From NCBI RefSeq assembly GCF_024168645.1, contig NZ_JALJWF010000001.1, forward strand, positions 5,645,501-5,709,500: a DNA stretch of 64,000 nucleotides, written 5' to 3'. Below are positions 1 through 7,956 of the stretch, piece after piece. Below the pieces are notes generated by a model, which searched no databases, had not been told where the DNA came from, and saw only the letters and a program-made list of their open reading frames with translations. This DNA is from Pseudomonas sp. GGS8 (GTDB lineage: Bacteria; Pseudomonadota; Gammaproteobacteria; Pseudomonadales; Pseudomonadaceae). The number at the start of each line of letters is the position of its first letter. Position 1 is the stretch's first letter. The translations under genes were made by a program, and so were the position numbers.

Positions 1-383
1 ACCTGTGCATCCAGCTCGTTGCTGTGATACAGGTCCAGGCATTTCAGCAAATCGAAACGCACGCCCTGGACTTCCGACTCGACCAGCGGGTTGTGATAGT
101 CACGCGTCAAGTAACGATCCACCAGGGTCTTGATCGCGTCGGGGGCCTTTTCCAGGTCGTATTCGGTCCAGTCGCGCAATGCGCTGACGCTGCTTCCTGC
201 GTCAATGGCTGCTGACTTGTCCTCCTTGTAGGCGTTCGCAATGCAGGTCGCGAGCACCATGTCTTTGTAATTCTGCCCGTAGGTACGTGCACCGGCCTCC
301 GGGGACATCCCCCCCGTGTCTTTCGCATAACCAACGCAAGCCAGTAGCATGAGTGGCAGGATGCCCAATAGAGCCTTCTTCAC
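1..383 (-). CDS. Tai4-family T6SS immunity protein, partial at window edge
   Basis: The frame opens with a GTG that overlaps the stop codon of the Tae4 gene (GTGA), so the two are translationally coupled. The product starts MKKALLGILPLMLLACVGYA, a secretory signal peptide that also ends in a lipobox-like LLAC, followed by a periplasmic domain of at least 105 residues containing two Cys (ATCIANAYK, LLKCLDLY). The C-terminus lies outside the window. In known Tae4/Tai4 pairs the immunity protein sits in the periplasm as a dimer and blocks the amidase; order, coupling and signal peptide all fit. Identification rests mainly on context and on the conserved MVLATCIANAY and ALRDWTEYDLE pattern as I recall the family. 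Confidence 0.75.
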   Translation of the reverse strand, partial: MKKALLGILPLMLLACVGYAKDTGGMSPEAGARTYGQNYKDMVLATCIANAYKEDKSAAIDAGSSVSALRDWTEYDLEKAPDAIKTLVDRYLTRDYHNPLVESEVQGVRFDLLKCLDLYHSNELDAQ

Positions 384-880
384 AGCAAGCTCCAGAAGTT
401 CGCACGGTCGGTGCGATAGTTCGTACCGGGTTCGTTGAAATAGCAGTGGTCGTAGCAAGTACTGCCGTTGAACAGCGTGGCGTGCCCCTGGGCATCCCAC
501 CAACCCTGCACTTCAAACAGGATCACCCCCTTCTTGCCTCTCAGGGTTCCGCCACCCGAGGGGGGATACTGCACGACTTCAGCCTTGCCCCAGCGTTGTT
601 CCAGAAAGGCAATAAGGTTTTTGACGCGGAAGAAGTATTGGGACTTGTCGGCACCGGACACGGTTTGCCCGGGCATACTTGGAATTTTCAGGCCCGCCTG
701 GTTCAGGATATAGCTCATCCGTACCGCGCAGGTGTTGCTCCAGCGCTGTGCCGGGTCAGGGTTGTTGATGTTCTTTTCAACAAATCCCCCAATGACTTCG
801 GCGACCTTGGCTCCCGAGTTGGAGGGATCATAAATTTGCTGCGAAGCCGTCCAGGCAGCAATGAAGGGAATTCTTTTCAT
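380..880 (-). CDS. Tae4 family T6SS peptidoglycan amidase effector
   Basis: This protein of 166 residues is the length of the Tae4 family, DL-endopeptidases that cut the D-Glu-mDAP bond of peptidoglycan in the periplasm of attacked bacteria. It has no signal peptide, as expected for a T6SS substrate. The probable nucleophile is Cys51 in RWSNTCAVRMS and the base is His133 in AQGHATLFNG. The following STCYDHC supplies an Asp and a Cys-x3-Cys pair like the disulfide-closed lid loop of known Tae4 enzymes. The ATG at 880 is preferred over an upstream ATG at 910 because AAGGA lies seven bases before it. It is coupled to its immunity gene and lies 16 kb from the T6SS machinery, so it is an orphan effector pair. 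Confidence 0.9.
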   Translation of the reverse strand: MKRIPFIAAWTASQQIYDPSNSGAKVAEVIGGFVEKNINNPDPAQRWSNTCAVRMSYILNQAGLKIPSMPGQTVSGADKSQYFFRVKNLIAFLEQRWGKAEVVQYPPSGGGTLRGKKGVILFEVQGWWDAQGHATLFNGSTCYDHCYFNEPGTNYRTDRANFWSLL

Positions 881-1366
881 CGGTACGTCCTTGTTTTGAA
901 TATTCAGCAAATCGTCGTGAGGCCCTACCCATGATTGCTAAGGCCCTAGCAGTCCGACGCAGGGGCACGGATAAAGCCTAGGTCATCGTGCTGATGATGG
1001 AAGGAGCCAAATGACTGCCCTATTGACCCGCTTTCAGTCAGGAAAGTCCATTAAAAGGTGGATTTCTCTTCTTGTCGAGGTCACTTGACCACTGCCCAGC
1101 GCGTGCCTCAAGAGGCCACTCACTGGAGCCTTCGTTTGATGGTCAAGTACGCGCGGGGCAGCGCCTGGCAGGCTCAATGGGTAATCTCCGCGCTCTGCAC
1201 CGTCACCCAGTCGGTCAGCCGCGATCATTCATTAGCTGCCAGGGTACGATCTGGCACGACACGCGCCTGAAACTTGCGCACGCGGTCGGCGCAAGTCGAT
1301 TTGCAGTCAGAATTCTCTGTCGATTTTCCGGTGGAGGCGCCGGCTGACGCGGCTTATGCTCAGGCC
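881..1366. other. Intergenic stretch upstream of tae4 and ada
   Basis: This divergent control region of about 490 bases lies between the Tae4 gene and ada. Short open frames exist on both strands, but none has a convincing ribosome site or recognisable product. No hairpin terminator, REP or clear promoter could be assigned by eye. Confidence 0.5.
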
Positions 1367-2449
1367 ATGAACCTACAAAACGCTGTGCTGCCACCCCGTG
1401 CCGAGATGGTTCGCGCCATGCTCGAACGCGACACCGCCTACGAGGGGGTGTTCTTTACCGCGGTCAAAACCACCGGGATCTTCTGCCGCCCCAGTTGCAC
1501 GGCGCGCAAACCGAAGCCGGAAAACGTCGAGTTCTTCGCCCATGCCGATGAGGCAATGTCGGCGGGTTATCGGGCCTGTCTGCGGTGCAAACCGCTGGAT
1601 GCCGCGGCCATTGCCCCGGACTGGGTGCAGCAACTGCTGAAATCCGTCGACGCCGACCCCGACCTGCGCTGGACCGATGCCCAATTGCTCGCCGAAGGCA
1701 TCGAGCCGCTGAAACTGCGGCGTTGGTTCAAGCAGCATTTCGGCATGACCTTTCATGCCTGGCTGCGCAGCCGACGCCTGGGCATCGCCCTCGGTGGCAT
1801 CAAACAGGGCGAATCCATCGACAACGCGGCGTTCGATTCCGGCTACGAATCCTTGAGCGGTTTTCGCGATGCGTTTCAAAAGTCGTTCCACATCACGCCC
1901 GGCCGCGCCGCTCACAGCGAGCCCCTGCTGTTCACCCGATTGACCACGCCGCTGGGGCCAATGATCGCCATGGCCGAACGGCGTGGGCTGGTGCTGCTGG
2001 AGTTTCTCGATCGACCGGCATTGACCAAGGAAATCGAAGAACTGCAGAACCGTTATGGCTATGCCGTGGCCCCCGGTCACAACGGCCATTTGCAGCAGAC
2101 CGAAGAAGAGCTGGCGCAATATTTCGCTGGCAAACGGAGCGAATTCAACGTGCCGCTGCACCTGCCCGGCAGCGTTTTCGCCAGGCAGGTGTGGACTGAA
2201 TTGACCAAGATCCCCTACGGCCAGACCAACACCTATGGCGCGATTGCCGCGCAACTGGGCAAGCCCGGCGCCAGTCGCGCCGTGGGCATGGCCAACGGGC
2301 AAAACCGTCTGGCGATTGTGCTGCCCTGCCATCGGGTGATCGGCGCAGACGGCTCGTTGACCGGCTATGGTGGTGGACAACCGCGAAAAGCGTTTCTGCT
2401 CAGGCTGGAAAGCGCCGCGGTGCAAATCACCCAACAACTGGCATTCTGA
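1367..2449 (+). CDS. ada: Bifunctional alkylation-response activator / methyltransferase Ada
   Basis: The 360-residue product has the classical Ada order. The N-terminal zinc domain has four Cys (Cys40 and Cys44 in FCRPSC, Cys71 and Cys74 in ACLRC), one of which takes methyl groups from DNA phosphotriesters. An AraC-type helix-turn-helix follows (about 90-180, LKLRRWFKQHFGMTF and ESLSGFRDAFQKSF). The C-terminal O6-methylguanine methyltransferase domain has the acceptor Cys321 in LPCHRVIG. Self-methylation at the zinc site turns Ada into an activator of alkylation-repair genes. The ATG at 1367 is chosen because the zinc domain begins right after it; a frame open from 1274 adds nothing family-like. 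A second alkylation-repair gene lies 950 bases downstream. Confidence 0.95.
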   Translation: MNLQNAVLPPRAEMVRAMLERDTAYEGVFFTAVKTTGIFCRPSCTARKPKPENVEFFAHADEAMSAGYRACLRCKPLDAAAIAPDWVQQLLKSVDADPDLRWTDAQLLAEGIEPLKLRRWFKQHFGMTFHAWLRSRRLGIALGGIKQGESIDNAAFDSGYESLSGFRDAFQKSFHITPGRAAHSEPLLFTRLTTPLGPMIAMAERRGLVLLEFLDRPALTKEIEELQNRYGYAVAPGHNGHLQQTEEELAQYFAGKRSEFNVPLHLPGSVFARQVWTELTKIPYGQTNTYGAIAAQLGKPGASRAVGMANGQNRLAIVLPCHRVIGADGSLTGYGGGQPRKAFLLRLESAAVQITQQLAF

Positions 2450-2459
2450 TCACTCCACG

Positions 2460-2489
2460 GTTTTCCAATAAAATGTTTTCCAATAAAAA
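2460..2489 (+). repeat. 15-bp tandem duplication before the PEP-mutase-like gene
   Basis: The unit GTTTTCCAATAAAAT is followed directly by GTTTTCCAATAAAAA, differing only at the last base. It fills the gap between ada and the next gene and ends about 20 bases before that gene's AGAAAGGA ribosome site. It could be a slippage product or part of a leader; no regulator is recognisable. Confidence 0.8.
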
Positions 2490-2509
2490 GTCATAAGAAA
2501 GGACATTCC

Positions 2510-3322
2510 ATGGACACACTCGACACTCAATTCCACCAACTGCACCAGAGCGGGCTGCTGATTCTGACCAACGTCGCCGATGCCACCGGGGCGCGACTGG
2601 TGGAACAGTTGGGCAGTAAAGCCGTGGCCACCAGCAGCGCGGCGGTGGCCTGGGTGCATGGCTATCCGGATGGCAACACCTTGCCGCTGGAACGGCTGGT
2701 TTCCACGATCGAATCCATCGCCCGGGTCATCAGCGTGCCGTTGAGCGTGGACATTGAGGCGGGTTATTCCGATGACCTGGGGCGAGTTGCGCAAGTGGTC
2801 GACGCGGTGATCACCGCTGGCGCCGTGGGGATCAACATCGAGGACGGTGCTTCGCCCCCCGACCTGCTGGCCCGCAAGATCGAAATCGCGCGCCAGGTCG
2901 CCAATCGCCGGGATGTGAAGCTGTTCATCAATGCCCGCACCGACGTGTACCTCAGGAGCCTGGTGCCGGCCGAAGATCGCGTCGCCGAGACGCTCAAACG
3001 CGCCGCGTTGTATCAGGCGGCCGGTGCCGACGGGCTGTTCGCCGCTGGCGTCACGGCGGCGTACGAGATCGACGCCCTGTGCCACGGCACGACGCTGCCG
3101 CTGAACGTGCTCGGCTTCCCCGGCCTGCCTTCGCCTGAAGAACTGCAAGCCCTTGGCGTGCGCCGTTTGAGCGCAGGCTCAAGCATCGCCGAATTCCTTT
3201 ATGGCGCCATGGCCGGCCTGGCCAAAAGCTTTCTGCAAACCGGCACGCTCGACAGCAGCCACCTCAAGGCCTTTACCTATGGCCAAGTGAACGCCCTGCT
3301 GGCCCCGACCGGGAAAGTTTGA
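2510..3322 (+). CDS. Isocitrate lyase / phosphoenolpyruvate mutase family protein
   Basis: This 270-residue TIM-barrel protein is of the PEP mutase/isocitrate lyase superfamily. Visible family features are AVAWVHGYPDG near residue 45, the metal-binding DIEAGYSDD near 82, INIEDG near 107 and NARTDVYL near 143. It lacks the KKCGH loop of true isocitrate lyase, so it is one of the short oxaloacetate-hydrolase/methylisocitrate-lyase-like homologues, usually annotated only as cleaving or forming C-C or C-P bonds in 2-oxo acids. A strong AGAAAGGA precedes the ATG. It lies between ada and an AlkA-type gene on the same strand, but no functional link to DNA repair is known. The exact substrate cannot be read from the sequence. 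Confidence 0.85.
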   Translation: MDTLDTQFHQLHQSGLLILTNVADATGARLVEQLGSKAVATSSAAVAWVHGYPDGNTLPLERLVSTIESIARVISVPLSVDIEAGYSDDLGRVAQVVDAVITAGAVGINIEDGASPPDLLARKIEIARQVANRRDVKLFINARTDVYLRSLVPAEDRVAETLKRAALYQAAGADGLFAAGVTAAYEIDALCHGTTLPLNVLGFPGLPSPEELQALGVRRLSAGSSIAEFLYGAMAGLAKSFLQTGTLDSSHLKAFTYGQVNALLAPTGKV

Positions 3323-3396
3323 CCGCAAGCAATGGGGTGCGGCGCTGCGGGGGGACGACTAGTCTTCCCGCAATCGCCCGCCCCTCAGGATGCTCC

Positions 3397-4014
3397 ATGC
3401 CCGACACCTATCAACTGGCCAGCGAATTTCTTGCGGCCCTCGATGCCGACTGGCAGCGTCACATCAGCGCCATCGGCCCTTGCCTGCATCAACCCCATGC
3501 GGCTCGCGATCCTTATGAGTCGCTGGTGCGGGCGATTGCCTATCAGCAACTGCACGCAAAGGCCGGGGACGCGATCGTCGGCCGGTTGTTGGCATTGTTT
3601 CCGGCGAGCACCTTCCCCAGCCCCGAACAGATCCTGGCGACCGACTTCGAGCAGATGCGCGCTTGCGGCTTTTCCGCCAGCAAGATCGCGACCATTCAGG
3701 GCATCGCTCAGGCGGCCCTGGACGGCGTGGTGCCGGACTACGACACGGCGCTGGCGATGGACGATGAAGCGTTGATCGAGCGCTTGATCACCTTGCGCGG
3801 AGTGGGCCGCTGGACCGTGGAAATGCTGCTGATCTACAGCCTGGAGCGGCCAGACGTTTTGCCGGTCGATGACTTCGGGGTGCGTGAGGGTTATCGGCGG
3901 CTGAAGGGGCTGGCCCAACAGCCGAGCCGCAAGCAGATGTTGGACATCGGGCTGGCGTGGAGCCCTTATCGGACGGTGGCGGCGTGGTACTTGTGGCGGG
4001 TGCCCAACCGGTAG
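3397..4014 (+). CDS. DNA-3-methyladenine glycosylase (AlkA/HhH-GPD family)
   Basis: The 205-residue product belongs to the HhH-GPD superfamily of base-excision glycosylases. The helix-hairpin-helix is ITLRGVGRWTVEMLL (about 131-145), and the catalytic aspartate is in VLPVDDFGVREG (Asp158 or Asp159). It lacks the N-terminal beta domain of E. coli AlkA and matches the short MagIII/AfAlkA-like class. It removes 3-methyladenine and other alkylated bases from DNA. The ATG at 3397 starts MPDTYQLASEF; a longer open frame from 3319 is Pro/Arg-rich and out of character. Its position near ada suggests a small alkylation-repair group, though no Ada-box could be assigned. Confidence 0.9.
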   Translation: MPDTYQLASEFLAALDADWQRHISAIGPCLHQPHAARDPYESLVRAIAYQQLHAKAGDAIVGRLLALFPASTFPSPEQILATDFEQMRACGFSASKIATIQGIAQAALDGVVPDYDTALAMDDEALIERLITLRGVGRWTVEMLLIYSLERPDVLPVDDFGVREGYRRLKGLAQQPSRKQMLDIGLAWSPYRTVAAWYLWRVPNR

Positions 4015-4029
4015 ACCTTGTAATCGTTC

Positions 4030-4136
4030 ATCGCGAGCAGGCTCGCTCCCACAGGGGACTTTCTGTGAACACATTATTTGTGAACACTGCAGACCCAATG
4101 TGGGAGCGACGGTGCGACGATTCGACCTGCTCGCGA
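4030..4136. repeat. REP hairpin pair (one arm carrying a 16-nt insertion)
   Basis: Two inverted REP units (ATCGCGAGCAGGCTCGCTCC and its complement) face each other over about 60 bases. The right unit is interrupted at the hairpin tip by CGGTGCGACGATTCGA (4110-4125), which replaces a single G. The element lies downstream of the glycosylase gene. Confidence 0.9.
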
Positions 4137-4225
4137 TAACGCCGGTACATCCAGCATAAATTCAAGCCCGGAAACGCTGACGGTCTAGGCTGTCTTGAGT
4201 CATCCCAACCCCGTCGGAGGCTCCC

Positions 4226-4714
4226 ATGCAGCTCGAAGGCTCCTGCCATTGCGGCGCGGTGTCGTTCAGCCTGACCAGCGCCCACCCCTACCCTTATCAA
4301 CGTTGCTACTGCTCGATCTGTCGCAAGACCCAAGGCGGTGGCGGTTATGCGATCAACCTGGCGGGCGATGCCCAGAGCCTCAAGGTGCGCGGGCGCAAGC
4401 ACATCTCGATTTACCATGCACGGCTCAAGGACGAAGGCGACAAGCGCGCCCGACGCAGCACCGCCGAACGGCATTTCTGTTCCCTGTGCGGCTCGGGACT
4501 ATGGCTATTCAGCCCTGAATGGCCGGAGCTGGTTCACCCGTTTGCCTCGGCCATCGACACGCCCTTGCCGGTGCCGCGGGAACACACGCATCTGATGCTC
4601 GGCTCCAAGGCGCCATGGGTGGAAGTCGAGGCCCATCCGCGGGACCAGCAATTCGATGTCTACCCCGTAGAGTCCATTGCCCAGTGGCATGAGCGCCTGG
4701 GTTTGTGCCGCTAG
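4226..4714 (+). CDS. GFA family protein (CENP-V / glutathione-dependent formaldehyde-activating type)
   Basis: The 162-residue product shows the zinc-binding Cys sets of the GFA/CENP-V fold: GSCHCGAV at the N-terminus, RCYCSICRKTQGG near residue 30, and HFCSLCGSGLWLF near 88. The founding member speeds condensation of formaldehyde with glutathione, but most bacterial family members have no proven substrate, so a specific reaction is not claimed. A GGAGG ribosome site precedes the ATG. It is followed, after an inverted-repeat operator-like site, by the MipA-like gene, but probably belongs to a separate transcript. Confidence 0.85.
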   Translation: MQLEGSCHCGAVSFSLTSAHPYPYQRCYCSICRKTQGGGGYAINLAGDAQSLKVRGRKHISIYHARLKDEGDKRARRSTAERHFCSLCGSGLWLFSPEWPELVHPFASAIDTPLPVPREHTHLMLGSKAPWVEVEAHPRDQQFDVYPVESIAQWHERLGLCR

Positions 4715-4727
4715 GCCCGTTCACAGT

Positions 4728-4758
4728 CTTTGACAGTTTTCCGACAAAGCTGTCAAAG
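4728..4758. promoter_or_regulatory. Inverted repeat upstream of the MipA-like gene, candidate ParR operator
   Basis: CTTTGACAG, thirteen bases, then CTGTCAAAG form perfect 9-bp arms. They end 58 bases before the start codon of the MipA/OmpV gene. The neighbouring convergent genes encode a ParR/ParS-like two-component system, and ParR is known to induce the MipA-type gene in Pseudomonas. Assigning this site to ParR is inference. Confidence 0.5.
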
Positions 4759-4815
4759 ATTGCTCGTCGGCACCCACCTAGCATGGCCGCATCCAACCTC
4801 CCTTCGGGTGCTCCC

Positions 4816-5604
4816 ATGTTCCGTTCGTTATCGCTGTCGTTGACTTCATGCTGCCTGCTCTTCCCCGCCGCCTCCTTGCACGCCGACGACTGGCGTTACA
4901 GCCTGCGGGCCGGCGCCGCCAGCGTGCCGCGTTACAGCGGCAGTGACGAACGCGCAGTGGCACCGCTGTTGGGGGCAAAAATCACCAGCCCTTATGGGTT
5001 GTTTCTCGACACCGACAAGCAGCTGGGCTGGGCGTTTGACGAAGACGACTTCGGTTTGAGCGTGTACATCGGCGCCAGTGATGTGCGCAAGGATCGCAAG
5101 ACCGGTTTCAAAGGCTCGGATGAGCTCAATGGCATGGGCTCGATCAAGTCGCGGCCGGTACTGGGGCTGGACGGGACCTACCAGATGGGGCCGATCGTTC
5201 TCGGCGCCACTTTCGAACATGCACTGGAAAAGGATGATGACGATCACGACACCGGCTCGGCCTGGAACCGACTGAAGCTGAGCATCAGCGCACCGCTTTA
5301 TGAGGGTGACTATGGCAAGCTCGTGGGCAGCCTCAACAGTCAGTTCGGCGACAGCAACTACGTGCGCACCTGGTATGGCGTCAGCGCAGCGCAGGCATCG
5401 CGCAGTCAGTTTCGGGCCTATGACACACACGGTGGGCTGGTGAGTCGCGGGGCGGATTTGACCTGGTCGCTGCCGATCAATAATCAATGGAGTGTTTCAA
5501 CGGTGCTCGCCGTTCAGTACCTGGCCAATGATGCCGCGGACAGCCCGATTGTGGAGCGGCGGATGCAGACGTCGTTGGTTGGGCAGGTGGTGTACAGCTT
5601 TTGA
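4816..5604 (+). CDS. MipA/OmpV family outer-membrane protein
   Basis: The 262-residue precursor has a signal peptide (MFRSLSLSLTSCCLLFPAAS, cleavage near LHA-DD). The mature part alternates short polar turns and amphipathic strands and ends in Phe (QVVYSF), the usual signature of an outer-membrane beta-barrel. MipA/OmpV proteins were first described as scaffolds for murein enzymes; in P. aeruginosa a MipA barrel is induced by ParR and reported to help ParS sense polymyxins. The adjacent ParRS-like genes and the inverted repeat before this gene support that role here. The reported lipoprotein partner MipB is not next to it. The ATG at 4816 is set by the signal peptide. Confidence 0.85.
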   Translation: MFRSLSLSLTSCCLLFPAASLHADDWRYSLRAGAASVPRYSGSDERAVAPLLGAKITSPYGLFLDTDKQLGWAFDEDDFGLSVYIGASDVRKDRKTGFKGSDELNGMGSIKSRPVLGLDGTYQMGPIVLGATFEHALEKDDDDHDTGSAWNRLKLSISAPLYEGDYGKLVGSLNSQFGDSNYVRTWYGVSAAQASRSQFRAYDTHGGLVSRGADLTWSLPINNQWSVSTVLAVQYLANDAADSPIVERRMQTSLVGQVVYSF

Positions 5605-5627
5605 TGATGCGGTGTTGCTGATGGTCT

Positions 5628-5704
5628 CATCGCGAGCAGGCTCGCTCCCACAGGGGTTTTGTGAACGACACAGACCCAATGTGGGAGCGAGCCTGCTCGC
5701 GATG
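5628..5704. repeat. REP hairpin pair between the MipA-like gene and parS
   Basis: Two inverted REP cores (CATCGCGAGCAGGCTCGCTC and GAGCGAGCCTGCTCGCGATG) are separated by about 35 bases including GACCCAATGTGG. It lies between two convergent genes, where such pairs often act as barriers or bidirectional terminators. Confidence 0.9.
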
Positions 5705-5727
5705 GCGTCAGTAAGAGCAACCCCGAG

Positions 5728-7014
5728 CTAATCCAGGTGCGCCCAGGTCATGCGAAACGACGCCCCGCCCCACGGCGAATCCGCCACTTGCACTTGCCCG
5801 CCATGGGATTGCGACACCCGGCGCACTAACGCCAGGCCGAGGCCAAAGCCACCGGTGCGGCGGTCGCGGCTGGCATCGAGGCGCGAGAACGGTTCGAAGA
5901 TTTTCTCCCGCCCGTCCAGCGGCACGCCCGGCCCATCATCGTTGACCTGCACTTCGTAATGATCACCGGTACGCACCAACGACACTTCCACCCGCTCATT
6001 GGCATAACGAATGGCATTGCGCAGCAAATTGATCACCGCTCGGGCCATGAAGCGCGGTTCGATACGAACTTCATCAACCTGACATTCGACAATCAACAGC
6101 TGCACCCCTGCGGCTTCAGCCTCCAGCGACACGCTGCCCACCACACTGTCGAGCCAATGGCTGGCTTGAATGTTCTCTCGGGTAATCACCGTGGCACCGC
6201 GCTCAAGGCTGGCGTACGTCAGTAACTCGGAAACCATTTCTTCCAGCTCGCCGAGGTCGGCGTACATGTCGGCAATCAACTCGCGGTTCTGGGTTGGGTC
6301 GGGCTGTTGCTTGAGTTGATCGAGCTCGAACGACAGCCGTGCGATTGGCGTGCGCAGCTCATGGGACACAGCGTTGGTCAGCTCGCGCTGATTGGCGATC
6401 AGCCCCTCGATGCGCGCGGCCATCAGGTTAAAGTGCTCGGCCAGATCACGAATGTTCGAGCGTTTGGACAACTGGATGCGCGCCGAAAGATCATTGTCGC
6501 CAAAGCGTTCGGCGGCCAGGCGCAGTGTCTCCAGATCGCGCCAGTGCGGGCGCACCCAAAAAAACAACACGAAACCGATCATCACCGCGATCATCAGATA
6601 GGCCGCGGCAATGTAGAACGGCATCAGGCTCGGCTCGGCCGGCAGCTTGATACTGAGCAGCTGCGAACCGTCGTCAATGCGCGAGATGAACTGCGTGTAC
6701 TTGTCGCGAATCACCAGCAGGCCCTGGGCCAACTCGGCTGCTTCCTGATCAGTCAGGGACAGTTGATCAGTCTCGACCAGGGCCAGGCCCAAGCCGTAGT
6801 GAGGACGTACGGCTTGCAGTTGTCGCTCCCGGGCCGGGCCGTCCAGACCGCGCAACTGCTCGACCAGCGACCAGGCCTGACCACGCACCGCCTCTTGGTT
6901 ATAGCTCTGCATCTGACCGTCGAGAAGCGCGTCGAACGTGCGCTCGACGGTTTGCAGCGCCAATACCAGGCCCGCCGTCATCACCAGAAACAGCCCGAGA
7001 AATAACCGCAGCAT
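5728..7014 (-). CDS. parS: Two-component sensor histidine kinase, ParS-like
   Basis: The 428-residue inner-membrane kinase has TM1 at about 4-22 (LFLGLFLVMTAGLVLAL), a periplasmic sensor of about 130 residues, TM2 near 153-172 (YIAAAYLMIAVMIGFVLFFW), a HAMP linker, HisKA with the phosphorylated His in AVSHELRTPIARL, and a HATPase with N box NLLRNAIRYA and G boxes DDGPGVPL and GGFGLGLALVRR. The start abuts the stop of the regulator gene. Length, order and the neighbouring MipA-like gene match P. aeruginosa ParS, which senses polymyxins and indolicidin. The symbol is based on recall of size and context; RstB-like kinases are the alternative. Confidence 0.85.
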   Translation of the reverse strand: MLRLFLGLFLVMTAGLVLALQTVERTFDALLDGQMQSYNQEAVRGQAWSLVEQLRGLDGPARERQLQAVRPHYGLGLALVETDQLSLTDQEAAELAQGLLVIRDKYTQFISRIDDGSQLLSIKLPAEPSLMPFYIAAAYLMIAVMIGFVLFFWVRPHWRDLETLRLAAERFGDNDLSARIQLSKRSNIRDLAEHFNLMAARIEGLIANQRELTNAVSHELRTPIARLSFELDQLKQQPDPTQNRELIADMYADLGELEEMVSELLTYASLERGATVITRENIQASHWLDSVVGSVSLEAEAAGVQLLIVECQVDEVRIEPRFMARAVINLLRNAIRYANERVEVSLVRTGDHYEVQVNDDGPGVPLDGREKIFEPFSRLDASRDRRTGGFGLGLALVRRVSQSHGGQVQVADSPWGGASFRMTWAHLD

Positions 7015-7722
7015 TTACAGCTCCCACGCAAACGGATTGAACAGGTAACCCTTGCCCCACACAGTCTTGATGCACACCGGCTCGCGCGGGTTGTCCTTGA
7101 GCTTGCCGCGCAATTTACTGATGTACACGTCGACGCTGCGGTTGAGGCCGTCGAAGGCGATACCACGCATACGGTTGAGGATGTCGTCGCGGGACAAAAT
7201 CTTGCCCGCGGCGCTGGCCAGCAACCACAGCAATTCGAATTCCATGGTGGTGAGGTCGATGCCCTCGCCCGCCAAGCGCACTTCGCGGCAACTGCGATCA
7301 ATGCTCAGATGGCCGAATTCCAGTGAGCTGCACACGCTGTTGTCCGGCATCTGACGGCGTTGCAAGGCGCGCAGACGGGCGAGCAGCACGGGGGGCTTGA
7401 TGGGTTTGATCACGTAGTCGTCGGCACCGGATTCCAGGCCCAGGATGTGATCGAGGTCGTCTTCCTTGGCGGTGAGGATGACGATGGGTGTGTCGGATAC
7501 GCTGCGGATCTCGCGGCACACGTGCAGGCCGCTCTGCCCCGGCAGCATCAGATCGAGCACGACGACTTTCGGTTTGAACTCAAGGAAAGCGGCCATCGCA
7601 AGGTCGCCACGGTGCACCTCGCGGACCTCAAAGCCGTGTTGGGCCAGGAAGTGCGCAATCAGCCCGGCGAGTTTCTCGTCGTCTTCCACCAGCAATACTT
7701 TGCCAAAACCCAGGTTATCCAT
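7015..7722 (-). CDS. parR: Two-component response regulator (OmpR family), ParR-like
   Basis: The 235-residue product has a receiver domain (acidic pocket VEDDEKL, phospho-acceptor Asp in VVVLDLMLPGQ, Lys in KPIKPPV) and a C-terminal winged helix (about 135-235, MEFELLWLLAS and VDVYISKLRGKL). The length equals that of ParR. The ATG at 7722 opens MDNLGFGKVLLVEDD; the open frame extends upstream to 7803 but that part is not regulator-like. ParR activates lipid A modification and efflux genes and its own regulon after polymyxin sensing in P. aeruginosa. The inverted repeat at 4728-4758 is a candidate target. Confidence 0.87.
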   Translation of the reverse strand: MDNLGFGKVLLVEDDEKLAGLIAHFLAQHGFEVREVHRGDLAMAAFLEFKPKVVVLDLMLPGQSGLHVCREIRSVSDTPIVILTAKEDDLDHILGLESGADDYVIKPIKPPVLLARLRALQRRQMPDNSVCSSLEFGHLSIDRSCREVRLAGEGIDLTTMEFELLWLLASAAGKILSRDDILNRMRGIAFDGLNRSVDVYISKLRGKLKDNPREPVCIKTVWGKGYLFNPFAWEL

Positions 7723-7801
7723 AACGACCGTCTGCCAACCCTTGAATGAAGTGGGCAGCATTATGGCGCCAATCGGTGACGGGACGCTTATCGCAGGCAG
7801 C

Positions 7802-7828
7802 AAAAACCGGCCACGGGGGCCGGTTTTT
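7802..7828. terminator. Bidirectional-looking terminator between miaE and parR
   Basis: The perfect 11-bp stem AAAAACCGGCC / GGCCGGTTTTT with a 5-base loop has A/T tracts on both sides. On the minus strand it ends the miaE transcript before parR. Confidence 0.85.
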
Positions 7829-7886
7829 GAAGATGTTTCATTCTTTTAAGAGTTTTTAACAATTCAGACGCAGAAGATCGGCATTT

Positions 7887-7954
7887 GTAGGAGCGAGGCT
7901 TGCCCGCGAAGGCATCCTTGAAATCGCCTTCGCGGGCAAACCTCGCTCCTGCAG
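7887..7954. repeat. REP-like inverted repeat downstream of miaE
   Basis: TAGGAGCGAGGCTTGCCCGC and its near-complement surround AAGGCATCCTTGAAATCGCC. It is the GTAGGAGCGAG variant of the Pseudomonas REP, lying between miaE and the terminator. Confidence 0.85.
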
Positions 7955-7956
7955 GG

